Source: Hufsiella ginkgonis (GTDB lineage: Bacteria > Bacteroidota > Bacteroidia > Sphingobacteriales > Sphingobacteriaceae). From it: DNA of 64,000 nt. The DNA lies in NCBI RefSeq assembly GCF_009834915.1, contig NZ_WVHS01000003.1, forward strand, positions 310,001 through 374,000, given 5' to 3'. The position numbers were made by a program, and so were the translations under genes. Shown piece after piece: positions 34,156 through 43,865 of this stretch; positions within the stretch are counted from its first letter, which is position 1, and each line of letters starts with the position of its first letter. The notes under the pieces were generated by a model, which made no database searches, was not told the origin of the DNA, and saw only the letters and a program-made list of their open reading frames with translations.

Positions 34156-35916
34156 ATGAACAAAATCATAAATCTTGCGCTGCTGGTTGTTGCCGTACTG
34201 GCCTTTACTTCCTGCAGGAAAACCTTCGAAGATCACCCGCTTACCTTTACCTCCGAGGATTATATCTGGGATAATACCGACGTTACCGGCACTTATGCCC
34301 GCGTATTCCTCACCAAGGTTTACTCGCAGCTGCCTACCGGGTACGTACGAATAAACGGCGTGATACTTGAATGCGCGTCAGACGATGCGGTGCCGAGCAA
34401 TACCACCAACGCCACCTGGAACATCGTTAACGGCGGGTATTCACCAATGTCTACGTTCGACGATAACTGGAGCAATTCTTACTCCGCCATCCGAAAAGTG
34501 AACCTGTTCCTGGCCAACTATAAACGCGTGCCATGGGCCGACCCGCTCGTTCCCCAGTACCTCGGCGCAGAAGCGCGTGTGCTTCGGGCGTTCTTTTATT
34601 ACGACATGATGAAACGGTATGGGGGCGTACCCTTACTGGGCAACACGGTGTTCGATTCGAACGACCCCGAACTCTTTAAAATGAAAAGAAGCAGCTTCGA
34701 TGCTTGTGTAAAATATGTGCTCGGCGAGCTTGACGCAGTTAAAGACAGCCTCCGCCCGGACCAGACCCTGGCAAACCGGGGCAGCGGCAACGGCACTGCC
34801 GAAGGTACCGACAATGAGGCCGGGCGCATGCGGAAAAGTATCGCCCTGGCCATCAAAGCTAAAGTGTTGCTCCTGGCAGCCAGCCCGTTATTTAACCCTT
34901 CGGCTACGCCTGAAAAAGATTATACCGGTTATCCTGCTTTCGATAAAGAACGCTGGAAAGCTGCCGCTGACGCCGCGAAAGCGGTAATGGACCTCAACCT
35001 GTTTGCCCTCGAACCGAACCGGTATACGCTGAGCACCACGCATGTGAACAAAGAGTTTATCCTGATGCGGTTCGGCGCCAGTTACCAGACCACGTGGGGG
35101 AATATCATGTCGCCGGTAGGATATACTGTCGGTACTACGGTAAGTAACGGCCTGATCAGCCCCACGCAGGAACTGGTAGACGCATTCCCGATGAAGAACG
35201 GCAAGCCGATCTCGGATCCGACCTCGGGTTATGTGGCGGCCACGCCTTACGCTAACCGCGATCCGCGACTGGACCAGACGGTGTTTTACAACGGCGCAAC
35301 CTGGCTCACCCGGGCAGGTGCGCCTACGGTAGAAACCTGGGAAGGCGGTAAAGACAAGCCTAATAACAGTTCCGTAAACGGCGGCGTGCAAACGCAAACC
35401 GGCTATTACCTCAAGAAATTCCTGGCGAACGACGCCAATAAAACGGCTTTTACACCGGTAATGTACCACTCTTCGGTAACGCCCACCTTTTGCCTTATCC
35501 GCTATGCCGATATCCTGCTGATGTACGCAGAAGCTCAAAATGAGTATTCCGGGCCTGATGCTTCGGTATATAGCGCGGTAGAAGCGGTCCGGCAGCGGGC
35601 AGGGCTGGTGCCGTACACGCTGCCCCAGGGGCTTTTGCAGCTGCCTATGCGTGAGGCCATCCGGAACGAACTGCGCGTGGAATTTGCCTTCGAGGAACAC
35701 CGGTTTTACGATATCCGCAGGTGGAAGATCGCTAAAAGCGTGTACGGTGTACCGCTGCACGGCGTAACCATCGTGAAAAACACCAACGGCACGTTCACCT
35801 ATACGCCAAAAACCGTGGCGACGCCTTATTTCAACGAAGCGAATATGTTCCTGCTGCCGATCGCCAACAACGAGGTGCTCGTGAACCCCTCCATGCAGCA
35901 GAACCCTAATTATTAA
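34156..35916 (+). CDS. SusD/RagB-family glycan-binding lipoprotein
   Basis: This 586-residue surface lipoprotein has a lipobox (F-T-S-C) and the tetratricopeptide-like SusD fold. Typical segments include EARVLRAFFYYDMMKRYGGVPLL near 135-160, LLLAASPLFN near 235, CLIRYADILLMYAEAQNEY near 450 and the C-terminal NELRVEFAFEEHRFYDIRRWK and NPSMQQNPNY. It caps the SusC barrel and binds the oligosaccharide. The stop is 30 bp from the next susC start. Confidence 0.95.
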   Translation: MNKIINLALLVVAVLAFTSCRKTFEDHPLTFTSEDYIWDNTDVTGTYARVFLTKVYSQLPTGYVRINGVILECASDDAVPSNTTNATWNIVNGGYSPMSTFDDNWSNSYSAIRKVNLFLANYKRVPWADPLVPQYLGAEARVLRAFFYYDMMKRYGGVPLLGNTVFDSNDPELFKMKRSSFDACVKYVLGELDAVKDSLRPDQTLANRGSGNGTAEGTDNEAGRMRKSIALAIKAKVLLLAASPLFNPSATPEKDYTGYPAFDKERWKAAADAAKAVMDLNLFALEPNRYTLSTTHVNKEFILMRFGASYQTTWGNIMSPVGYTVGTTVSNGLISPTQELVDAFPMKNGKPISDPTSGYVAATPYANRDPRLDQTVFYNGATWLTRAGAPTVETWEGGKDKPNNSSVNGGVQTQTGYYLKKFLANDANKTAFTPVMYHSSVTPTFCLIRYADILLMYAEAQNEYSGPDASVYSAVEAVRQRAGLVPYTLPQGLLQLPMREAIRNELRVEFAFEEHRFYDIRRWKIAKSVYGVPLHGVTIVKNTNGTFTYTPKTVATPYFNEANMFLLPIANNEVLVNPSMQQNPNY

Positions 35917-35946
35917 TTGTCCGGATTAAAAAACAAGCGACTTAAG

Positions 35947-38900
35947 ATGAAAATATTAAAATTGATCCTGGTGGTCTTCCTGTTACTTGGCGGCGGCGTA
36001 TTATATGCCCAGGTCCGCGTAGTGAACGGCCATGTACTGGACGAAAATAACGAAGCGCTGCCCGGCGTCACTGTCGCCGAGGCGGGGAACGTAAAGAACG
36101 CGGTATCGACCGACGAAAAAGGGAATTTCAGGCTTACCCTCAAAGACAAGAATTCGGCCCTGAGATTTACCGCCATCGGTTACTTGCCTAAAACCGCCGA
36201 TGCAAAGGACGGCGTGCTCCTCACCGTAACGATGGAGCCCGATGTGAAAGGGCTGGAAGATGTGGTGATCGTTGGTTACTCGCGGCAAAAGAAGATCACC
36301 AATACCGGCTCTGTCAGCTCTATCAAAGCCGAAGAGATTAAGAGCGTACCTACTTCCAGCCTGCAAAACGCGCTGGTGGGACGGCTGCCGGGCTTCTTTT
36401 CACAGCAGCGCAGCGGTCAGCCGGGTTCGGACGCTGCCGCATTTTATATCCGCGGCGTAAACTCCCTGAATGGCGATAGTCAGCCGCTTATCGTGGTAGA
36501 TGACATTGAATATACCTATGAGCAGGTTGCGCAGATGAACGTGAACGAGATCGAAACCATTACTATACTGAAAGATGCGGCGACCACCGCGATCTACGGG
36601 TTGAAAGGCGCGAACGGCGTACTGGTGATCACCACCAAGCGGGGCAAGATCGGGAAGCCCCGGATCAACCTGGCTACGGAAACCGGGTTAAACAAAGTGA
36701 TCCGCTTACCCTCGTATATGGATGCGTATACCACCGCGATGCTGCAGAATGAGGCCTATGTAAACGATAGCTATGGCCTTTCAACGCCCTTGGCACTTCC
36801 GTGGAGCGCGTCTGACCTGCAAAAGTTCAAGGATGGATCTGATCCATACGGACATCCGAATGTGAACTGGAACGAACTGATCCTCAATAAATCCTCCATG
36901 CAAAGCCGTACCAACCTCGACATCAGCGGCGGTAACGGTATCGTAAAATATTTCACCTCGCTGGGCTATTTTACCCAGGATGGCATCCTCAAAGATTTTG
37001 AACCGGCCAATCCCAGCGATAACGTGGTGGCCAACTATTTCTATAACCGGATCAATTTCAGGTCGAATATCGATATCACGCCCATTAAAAGCCTCAACAT
37101 CCACTTTAACGGGAACGGCAGGTTCGAAACCATTAACAACCCGGGCGGTGTGCTCGATGGCGACGGCCTGTTCCAGGAGCTGCAAACCTTCCGGGGACTT
37201 TCGCCTTTCGCCATGCCGGCTATAAACCCCAACGGTACCTACGGTTATGCCAACCAGGCCTGGGGCAACGGGAACCCGAATCCGATTACCCGGCTCGCCA
37301 ATGGTGGATACCGGCGGAACTTTAACAATAACTTCAACATCGACCTCGGGGCCGATCAGAAGCTTGATTTTATCACCACCGGCCTGGCTGCGCGGGTTAC
37401 CGTTTCTTATGCTGCCAATACCAATGAGAACAGGGCCATTACCCGCCTTGCCGGCGAGCTGCCCGTTTATTACTATAACGCTGCGGCTAACACGTATACC
37501 ATCCGCAATTCAGCCCAGTACCGGTTCCCGATCTTTAACTCGAATATTTCTAACGGCGCTTTCAACAACCGCACGATCCTCCAGGGATCGTTAAGCTATG
37601 ACCGTGCTTTTGGCGTTCACCACATCTATAGCCTGGCGCTGGTTAACCAGAACAGCTATGTAAACGGCGGTAACGTTCCCCAGAATTACCGCGGGCTTAC
37701 CGGCAAGCTGGGCTATGATTTCAAGCGGAAATACCTGCTGGAGTTCAACATCATCCGCAACGGGAACGACCTTTTCCGAAAAGAACAGCGTTATGGCGTT
37801 TTCCCGGTCGTTTCGGCGGGCTGGAACCTTTCGGAAGAAGGATTCTTTAAAAAGACCCTGCCCGTGTTCGACCTGTTTAAGATAAAAGGCTCTTACGGGC
37901 TGGTTGGCAGCGACAAAAGCTACCCGGGCACGATCTTAAACGCCATCCAGTACAACGTGTCGGGTGGTTCTACCTATTTCGGGAACGGCGTTTCGGAAGG
38001 CGCACTGGTTAACCCGGCGATCACCTGGGAGAAAGAGCGCAAGACCAATATCGCATTAGAGACTGTGCTGTTTAACGGGAAACTAACCTTTAATGCCGAT
38101 TACTTCTATGCCTACCGTTACGACCAGCTGATCGCGCAGGGCGACGTGCCGACGCTCATCGGCCAGGCGCTGCCACAGAAGAATATCGGTATAACCGATA
38201 ACCGGGGCTTTGAGCTGGAAACGTCATTTAAGCATAAGATAGGAAAGGTGAGTTATTCGGTCGGCGGAAACGTGTCGTACGCAAAAAATAAGATCGTTTA
38301 CTTCAGCGAAGCGCCCGATTACCCCTACCTGGCCCGCACGGGTACGCAGATCGGGCTCACCCAGGGATACCGCAGCATAGGCTTTTACCAGCTTTCGGAT
38401 TTCGAAGCCAACGGCGCCGTAAAAGCCGGGATCCCCAAGCCGTTATGGAGCACGATCCAACCGGGAGACCTTAAATATGCCGATTTAAACGGCGATGGTG
38501 TGATCACTACCGCAGACCAGACGCTGCTCTCCAAGCCTAACCTGCCCACCACCAATTTCGGCACCAATCTCTCCCTGAGCTACAAGGGCATTACCCTGAA
38601 CACGCTGGTGCAGGGCGCCTTTGGCTATGCCGTACAAATTAATGCGCAGGGCAGCGATGCGTTTAACAGCAATATCCGGCCGTGGCACCTGGAAAGATGG
38701 ACGCCCGAAACTGCCGCTACCGCCACTTACCCGCGGCTGGGCTTTAATGCCACTACTAACATCAATAACCTCTCGGATAAAACTACCTCCGATTTCTGGT
38801 TCGTTAACGCCAGTTACGTGCGCCTTAAATCGGTGGAGCTGGGCTACCAGGTCCCCGGTAAGTGGCTCAGCAAAGTGGGGTTCATAAACAGCTGCCGCGT

Positions 38901-39036
38901 ATACACTGCCGGCTACGACCTCCTGACCATCAGGAACGTGGGAAAGTTTGACGTCGACCCCGAGATCGCTTCCGGCAGGGCCAACGCTTACCCGCTTACC
39001 GCCAATTTCACGCTGGGCCTGAACGTAGGATTTTAA
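35947..39036 (+). CDS. SusC/RagA-family TonB-dependent receptor (second)
   Basis: I chose the ATG at 35947, which begins a clear signal peptide (MKILKLILVVFLLLGGG...YAQ); a TTG directly after the SusD stop (35917) is unlikely. The 1029-residue protein has a carboxypeptidase-regulatory-like domain (VNGHVLDENNEALPGVTV), a plug with D-V-V-I-V-G-Y-S-R-Q, L-I-V-V-D-D-I-E-Y and I-T-I-L-K-D-A-A-T-T-A-I-Y-G-L-K-G-A-N-G, and a barrel ending F-T-L-G-L-N-V-G-F. It diverges from the first SusC in plug and barrel, so the pair probably takes up different fragments of one glycan. Confidence 0.95.
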   Translation: MKILKLILVVFLLLGGGVLYAQVRVVNGHVLDENNEALPGVTVAEAGNVKNAVSTDEKGNFRLTLKDKNSALRFTAIGYLPKTADAKDGVLLTVTMEPDVKGLEDVVIVGYSRQKKITNTGSVSSIKAEEIKSVPTSSLQNALVGRLPGFFSQQRSGQPGSDAAAFYIRGVNSLNGDSQPLIVVDDIEYTYEQVAQMNVNEIETITILKDAATTAIYGLKGANGVLVITTKRGKIGKPRINLATETGLNKVIRLPSYMDAYTTAMLQNEAYVNDSYGLSTPLALPWSASDLQKFKDGSDPYGHPNVNWNELILNKSSMQSRTNLDISGGNGIVKYFTSLGYFTQDGILKDFEPANPSDNVVANYFYNRINFRSNIDITPIKSLNIHFNGNGRFETINNPGGVLDGDGLFQELQTFRGLSPFAMPAINPNGTYGYANQAWGNGNPNPITRLANGGYRRNFNNNFNIDLGADQKLDFITTGLAARVTVSYAANTNENRAITRLAGELPVYYYNAAANTYTIRNSAQYRFPIFNSNISNGAFNNRTILQGSLSYDRAFGVHHIYSLALVNQNSYVNGGNVPQNYRGLTGKLGYDFKRKYLLEFNIIRNGNDLFRKEQRYGVFPVVSAGWNLSEEGFFKKTLPVFDLFKIKGSYGLVGSDKSYPGTILNAIQYNVSGGSTYFGNGVSEGALVNPAITWEKERKTNIALETVLFNGKLTFNADYFYAYRYDQLIAQGDVPTLIGQALPQKNIGITDNRGFELETSFKHKIGKVSYSVGGNVSYAKNKIVYFSEAPDYPYLARTGTQIGLTQGYRSIGFYQLSDFEANGAVKAGIPKPLWSTIQPGDLKYADLNGDGVITTADQTLLSKPNLPTTNFGTNLSLSYKGITLNTLVQGAFGYAVQINAQGSDAFNSNIRPWHLERWTPETAATATYPRLGFNATTNINNLSDKTTSDFWFVNASYVRLKSVELGYQVPGKWLSKVGFINSCRVYTAGYDLLTIRNVGKFDVDPEIASGRANAYPLTANFTLGLNVGF

Positions 39037-39053
39037 CGCTTAAAAACACATGT

Positions 39054-40856
39054 ATGAAAATAGATAAGAACAACGCGGTCCGAGCCTCCAGGATGCTCCT
39101 GGCGTTCGTTGGAATGCTGATCATCTCAGGGTCGTGTAAAAAAGATTTTCTCGATCAAAAAACGCTGTCCGTTTTAGGAGAGTCGGCGATCTTTTCCGAC
39201 AGCACCTATGCGCTTCAATTTGTAAACAACCGGTATGTGAATGCCACGTACTCCTGGGAACCGAACCGCTTCAGCGCAGTGGGCGGGCTGGAGTCGGCTT
39301 GTGATGAAGCCGAGCCCGCCCCCAGCGTAACAGATTATCACTCGCTGATCTCTTCGGGCGCAGCTAACCCGAGCAACACCCATAAGGTGCTGTATAATAC
39401 CACCTATGCACAAGTACGTGCGGTGAACATTTTCCTCAAAAATTTAAATATCGTCCCGGTAACTGCCGCCACCAAAAAGGTATGGGAAGGGCAGGTGCGG
39501 TTTATGCGGGCCTGGTACCTGGCGGCCATGATAAAACATTACGGGGGCATTCAGCTGGTAGGCAACACCGTATTTGAAGAGCAGGATGAGATAAACCTGC
39601 CCCGGAGCACCTACGAGGAGAGCGTAAATTACGTGGTTTCGGAATGCGATGCGGTAGCAAGCCTGCTGCCCGTCAGTTATGTAAATGCCATCGATTACGG
39701 CCGTGCTACCAAAGGCGCTGCGCTTGCGCTTAAAGCGAGGGTGTTGCTGTATGCCGCCAGTCCGCTTACCAATGACAACCGGACGGATGATCCCGGCCAC
39801 CTGGTTTCTTACGGCAATGCCGATCCCAACCGCTGGAAAAAAGCGGCTGATGCAGCCCAGGCGGTGATCGATATGAACTATTACAGCTTATACCGCGCGT
39901 CCGCGCCGGCTTTTTACCAGAATTTCCTCGTAGGACTTACGGCGCCCAACCTCGAGCATATATTCGCATTTATGCCGCCCACCACCACACCCAATAACAT
40001 GTACCGCGAAACTATTATGAACCCGCCCAGCCGCGGGACCCGCTATACGGCTACGATCAGCTGTTTCCCGCTGCAGGAAATGGTTGATGCGTTCGGTATG
40101 GCCAACGGGCTTCCGATTTCGGATCCCGCTTCAGGCTACCCGGGAATTGGCGATAACATGTACCTCAACCGTGATCCGCGCCTTGCCCAGTCGGTTTCGT
40201 ATAATGGTGCATTGCGCGCTTTTAGCGGCATTACCGGCGACCAGCCCGTACGTACCTATACCGGCGCCTTGCCTGCCGGGTCGCAGGGAAACCCGAACCT
40301 GAGCAGTGCACAGTTAGACGGGATCTACAAATCGAACGCCACCCGCACAGGCTATTACTGCTATAAGATGCTGAGCAACAACGTGATCAATGGCGGCGCG
40401 GAATTGAATCGCCCGCGGGTGCTTATCCGCTACGCGGAGGTGTTGCTAAATGCGGCAGAGGCTGTGAACGAAACGAGCGGCCCTACGGCGCAAGTATATA
40501 CCTGGCTGCGCGATATCCGCAGCAGGGCAGGTATCACCGCCGGAACAGGTGCCACGTTCGGCATAAAAAACGGCCTTTTAAAAGACGAGATGCGCGAGGT
40601 GATCCGCAATGAACGGCGTGTGGAGCTTGCCTACGAGGAACATCGCTTCTGGGATGTCCGCCGTTGGAAAATCGCACCGCAAACGGAGAACAAAGAAATG
40701 CACGGCCTGGAGATCACCCGGGCCGAGAACGGCGTATTCTCCTACCGGCTTATCGTGGTGAGTAAGCATGTGTTCCGGGAAAATATGTATTTCTGGCCCA
40801 TTCCGCAAAGCGAGATCACCAAATCGCCGGCATTAAAACAAAACCCCGGATACTAA
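39054..40856 (+). CDS. SusD/RagB-family glycan-binding lipoprotein (second)
   Basis: This 600-residue lipoprotein has a lipobox (S-G-S-C) and the SusD landmarks: RFMRAWYLAAMIKHYGGIQLVG near 145-170, ARVLLYAASPLTND near 225, RVLIRYAEVLLNAAEAVNE near 460 and NERRVELAYEEHRFWDVRRWK with a final P-A-L-K-Q-N-P-G-Y. It is the partner of the SusC 17 bp upstream. Confidence 0.95.
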   Translation: MKIDKNNAVRASRMLLAFVGMLIISGSCKKDFLDQKTLSVLGESAIFSDSTYALQFVNNRYVNATYSWEPNRFSAVGGLESACDEAEPAPSVTDYHSLISSGAANPSNTHKVLYNTTYAQVRAVNIFLKNLNIVPVTAATKKVWEGQVRFMRAWYLAAMIKHYGGIQLVGNTVFEEQDEINLPRSTYEESVNYVVSECDAVASLLPVSYVNAIDYGRATKGAALALKARVLLYAASPLTNDNRTDDPGHLVSYGNADPNRWKKAADAAQAVIDMNYYSLYRASAPAFYQNFLVGLTAPNLEHIFAFMPPTTTPNNMYRETIMNPPSRGTRYTATISCFPLQEMVDAFGMANGLPISDPASGYPGIGDNMYLNRDPRLAQSVSYNGALRAFSGITGDQPVRTYTGALPAGSQGNPNLSSAQLDGIYKSNATRTGYYCYKMLSNNVINGGAELNRPRVLIRYAEVLLNAAEAVNETSGPTAQVYTWLRDIRSRAGITAGTGATFGIKNGLLKDEMREVIRNERRVELAYEEHRFWDVRRWKIAPQTENKEMHGLEITRAENGVFSYRLIVVSKHVFRENMYFWPIPQSEITKSPALKQNPGY

Positions 40857-40875
40857 CCCTAACCTGATTCTTTGT

Positions 40876-41370
40876 ATGAAACGAAACATGATCTTCACCT
40901 TGTTCCTGTTGACCGGGATGCTGTGCGCCTGCACCAAAGGCGGCGACATCGACTCGCTTGCAGGCGATAATTACACCATCCAGGGCGCCGCCGACACCAA
41001 GCAGCTGGTGCCCGCCGCAAACGGAACGGCGGCAGCCACCTTCTCCGGTATTTACAGCACCGATGCCAACGTGCTGACCTTTACCCTCGGCTGGACCGGC
41101 CTGTGGACGACCGCAGCTACCGACGTCATTACCGGTATCAGTTTTTATGGACCAGCTGCCGCCGGAACAAATGGCACCCTGGCCCGCACTATCAGCTACG
41201 TGAACAGCACCAGTTTCACCGGCACGGTAAGCCTCTCGCTCTCCGGTAACAATGGCCTTACGGCCGCACAGCGCGAAGACCTCCTGGCCGGGAAATGGTA
41301 CTACCTGGTTTGCACGCAGAAATTCCCCGGCGGGATCGTAAGGGGGCAGTTAGGCGTGTTAAAGCAATAG
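40876..41370 (+). CDS. CHRD-domain lipoprotein
   Basis: This 164-residue lipoprotein (lipobox L-C-A-C) consists of a single CHRD-like beta-domain: ATFSGIYSTDANVLTFTLGWTGL, then ITGISFYGPA and the C-terminal G-K-W-Y-Y-L-V-C-T..F-P-G-G-I-V-R-G-Q-L. CHRD domains were first described in chordin; in bacteria their function is unclear. It lies 19 bp after the second SusD, at the end of the transport operon, so it is probably a surface accessory protein that may contact the glycan. The link to binding is inferred from position only. Confidence 0.85.
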   Translation: MKRNMIFTLFLLTGMLCACTKGGDIDSLAGDNYTIQGAADTKQLVPAANGTAAATFSGIYSTDANVLTFTLGWTGLWTTAATDVITGISFYGPAAAGTNGTLARTISYVNSTSFTGTVSLSLSGNNGLTAAQREDLLAGKWYYLVCTQKFPGGIVRGQLGVLKQ

Positions 41371-41372
41371 AA

Positions 41373-41508
41373 GTAGTCACTTCGGAGGGCTCAGGAATGA
41401 CACGCTAACCTGCGGGAAATCGAAGCTGGTTCGCCGGTCTCCGGCAAACCCATATTAATGCCCGGATCCTATCAGTTTGTCATCCTGGGCTTGCCGAAAG
41501 ACATCTCA
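41373..41508. repeat. Pair of inverted dispersed repeat units
   Basis: The unit TGTCATcCTGgGC...CCGAAaGAC appears at 41478-41508 and, in reverse orientation, at 41373-41403. Such imperfect intergenic units are common in Bacteroidota genomes. The inverted pair can fold into a long hairpin and may end the SusCDCD transcript. It fills most of the 288-bp gap before the GH92 gene. Confidence 0.6.
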
Positions 41509-41556
41509 CCCAGTCGAAGGGGAATCCGGCTTCCCGATGGAACCGGTTGATATTCT

Positions 41557-41628
41557 TTTTCGTCACTATGAAAATACATTTTTTCGTCACCCACTAAAAC
41601 AATTTAGCATTCTTATTTCATAGATTTG
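41557..41628 (+). promoter_or_regulatory. Direct repeats and -7 box upstream of GH92
   Basis: TTTTCGTCAC occurs at 41557-41566 and 41581-41590, 24 bp apart. A match to the Bacteroidota -7 element (TAnnTTTG: TAGATTTG) lies at 41621-41628, without a good TTTG at -33. The repeats upstream of a promoter lacking its -33 box suggest an activator-dependent promoter. It also shows that the ATG at 41659 is the likely start. Confidence 0.5.
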
Positions 41629-41658
41629 GGTCAGCTAACAAACCTAACTTTAATCAAA

Positions 41659-43806
41659 ATGAGAATGCTGAATAAAAGTCTCTTCGCTTTAATGGTGGTG
41701 GTGCTGCTTGCACCGGTAGCAGGCAGGGGGCAAACCACCGCTTACACAAAATATGTAAACACTTTTGTGGGCACGGCGCCGCTTACCGACCCGAAGATCC
41801 TGGGTTACGAGCTTCCAAAAGGCTGGCGGTCGTGGGCGGGGTTAACTTTCCCGGGCAGTTCCTTGCCAAATGCCATGGTACAGTTAAGCCCGATGACGGA
41901 ATACCGCTCAGGTGCCGGGTATGAATACGAAGATTCGGTGATCCTCGCATTTACCCATACCAATAAGGGGCACTGGAACCTGTGTAATATCCCGGTGCTG
42001 CCGTTGTCAAATCCCGGGGCAGCATTCGGCTCGCGTTTCTCACATAAAAAAGAAAGCGCTTCGCCTGGCTTTTACCAGGTGTACCTGGATGATTACCAGG
42101 TGAATGTAAGCCTCACGTCGACGTTAAGGGCCGGTTATCATAAATACGAGTATAAAAACAACAGTGACCGGCAGATCCTGTTCGACCTCGCCAAAGCGAA
42201 CAGCCGTGTTTCTACCTGGAAGATCGAGCAGGCAGGCACGCATGCGGTGCAGGGTTTCCAGGGCGGGGAGAACGTATATTTCTACGCCACGCTGAATACC
42301 CCGATAAAAAACCTCGACAAGAAGGACGAAGGCACCAGCAGCGGTTTTGCCGTTGTTCACCTTGCCGACGGGGGGAATAGCCCGGTTGAACTTAAGATCG
42401 GGTTGTCATTCGTGAGCATGGAGAACGCCAGGGAAAACCTCGCCAGGGAGATCGGCAGTAAAACCTTCGATGTAGTGCGTAAAGAAGCGAACCAGGCCTG
42501 GGAATCGCTGCTGTCGTCCATCCAGGTAAAAGGAGGAACAGGCAAGCAGCGGGAAATGTTCTACTCGTGTCTCTATCGGTCGTTTCTTTGGCCGGCGCTG
42601 CGCAGCGATGTGAACGGCCAGTTTACGGATGCCAAAAAAGGCGTGGTAAAAGCTGATTTTAACTATTACACAGAGCCGTCCCTTTGGGATACCTATCGCA
42701 ACAAAGATGTGTTGCTGGGATTGGTGACACCTAAAACTACGCTCGACGTGATCAAATCCATGAAAGACGTGGGCGACAAAACAGGCTTTATCCCGACATT
42801 TTTTCACGGGGACCATGGCGCTTCTTCCATCGCCGGCGCTTACCTGCGGGGCATCGACGATTTCGACGTCAAAGGAACCTACCAGATCCTGTTAAGGAAC
42901 GCTAACGTACCCGGTCGCGCCCGTCCTTTTATCGCGGAATACATCGAAAAAGGCTATATCTCCGATCCAGATATCGCCGACCCGAAAGTGGAGACCAAAG
43001 CGAAAGCCGGCGTTTCCAAAACGCTGGAGTATTCGTACGACGACTATTCCGTTGCCCAGATCGCCAAAAAATTAGGCGATACGGCCAACTACCGGATCCT
43101 GATGGCTAGATCGAAAAACTATAAAAACATGTTCGATCCCGCCACCCGGTTTATGCGGGGCAGGCTGGACGACGGCAGCTGGATCAAAAACTTTAACCCT
43201 GAATTCCCATACTACGAATACATGTACCGTGAAGCCAACGCCTGGCAGGTGTCGTTTTTTGCGCCGCATGATATGCCGGGACTGATCGCCCTGTATGGAG
43301 GGCCGAAAGGATTTGAATCCAAGCTCGATTCGTTCTTTACCAAGCCTTGGAACCCCCGATACATCGCCCGAAACGTAGAGACCATGGTGGGGCAGTATTG
43401 CCAGGGTAACCAGCCCGACCACGAGGCGCCGTTTGCCTATACCTTTATCGGGAAGCCGGAGAAGACACAAAAAATTCTTGACCATATCATGAACAACTTG
43501 TACGGCATTGGCGACGGGATCACCCTTTCGGGGATGGATGATGCCGGCGAAATGTCGGCCTGGTACGTGTTCAGTGCGCTAGGGCTTTACACGTTTTCGG
43601 CAACTGACCCGCAATATCTCGTAACCGTTCCGCTTTTCGACGAAGTAAAATGGAAAACGAGTACCGGCAAGCTGCTTACCATTACCAAGCCGGGGGCAGG
43701 AAGGGCGCTCACCTCCATTAAGGTGAATGGCAAAGAAAACAAGGGTTATTTTGTGCCGCATGACCTTTTCCTGAACGGTGGCAAGATCGAGATCAGTACC
43801 AGGTAA
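41659..43806 (+). CDS. GH92 glycoside hydrolase (alpha-mannosidase family), secreted
   Basis: This 715-residue protein starts at the ATG at 41659 and has a signal peptide ending near AGRGQ. GH92 landmarks are present from end to end: Y-V-N-T-F-V-G-T near the start, SLWDTYRNKDVLL and GFIPTFFHGDHGASSIAGAYLRG in the middle, and the catalytic region Q-G-N-Q-P-D-H-E-A-P-F-A-Y and S-G-M-D-D-A-G-E-M-S-A-W-Y-V-F-S. GH92 enzymes are calcium-dependent inverting exo-alpha-mannosidases; the G-N-D-D-A-G consensus reads G-M-D-D-A-G here. It stands alone, with its own promoter and no GAGTATAAA box, so it is probably outside the main regulon. Confidence 0.92.
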   Translation: MRMLNKSLFALMVVVLLAPVAGRGQTTAYTKYVNTFVGTAPLTDPKILGYELPKGWRSWAGLTFPGSSLPNAMVQLSPMTEYRSGAGYEYEDSVILAFTHTNKGHWNLCNIPVLPLSNPGAAFGSRFSHKKESASPGFYQVYLDDYQVNVSLTSTLRAGYHKYEYKNNSDRQILFDLAKANSRVSTWKIEQAGTHAVQGFQGGENVYFYATLNTPIKNLDKKDEGTSSGFAVVHLADGGNSPVELKIGLSFVSMENARENLAREIGSKTFDVVRKEANQAWESLLSSIQVKGGTGKQREMFYSCLYRSFLWPALRSDVNGQFTDAKKGVVKADFNYYTEPSLWDTYRNKDVLLGLVTPKTTLDVIKSMKDVGDKTGFIPTFFHGDHGASSIAGAYLRGIDDFDVKGTYQILLRNANVPGRARPFIAEYIEKGYISDPDIADPKVETKAKAGVSKTLEYSYDDYSVAQIAKKLGDTANYRILMARSKNYKNMFDPATRFMRGRLDDGSWIKNFNPEFPYYEYMYREANAWQVSFFAPHDMPGLIALYGGPKGFESKLDSFFTKPWNPRYIARNVETMVGQYCQGNQPDHEAPFAYTFIGKPEKTQKILDHIMNNLYGIGDGITLSGMDDAGEMSAWYVFSALGLYTFSATDPQYLVTVPLFDEVKWKTSTGKLLTITKPGAGRALTSIKVNGKENKGYFVPHDLFLNGGKIEISTR

Positions 43807-43865
43807 CTGGCGATGTAACGTGGGGCGGGAAAATTCACAGGGAAAAATACCAGGTCAGCCATGGC

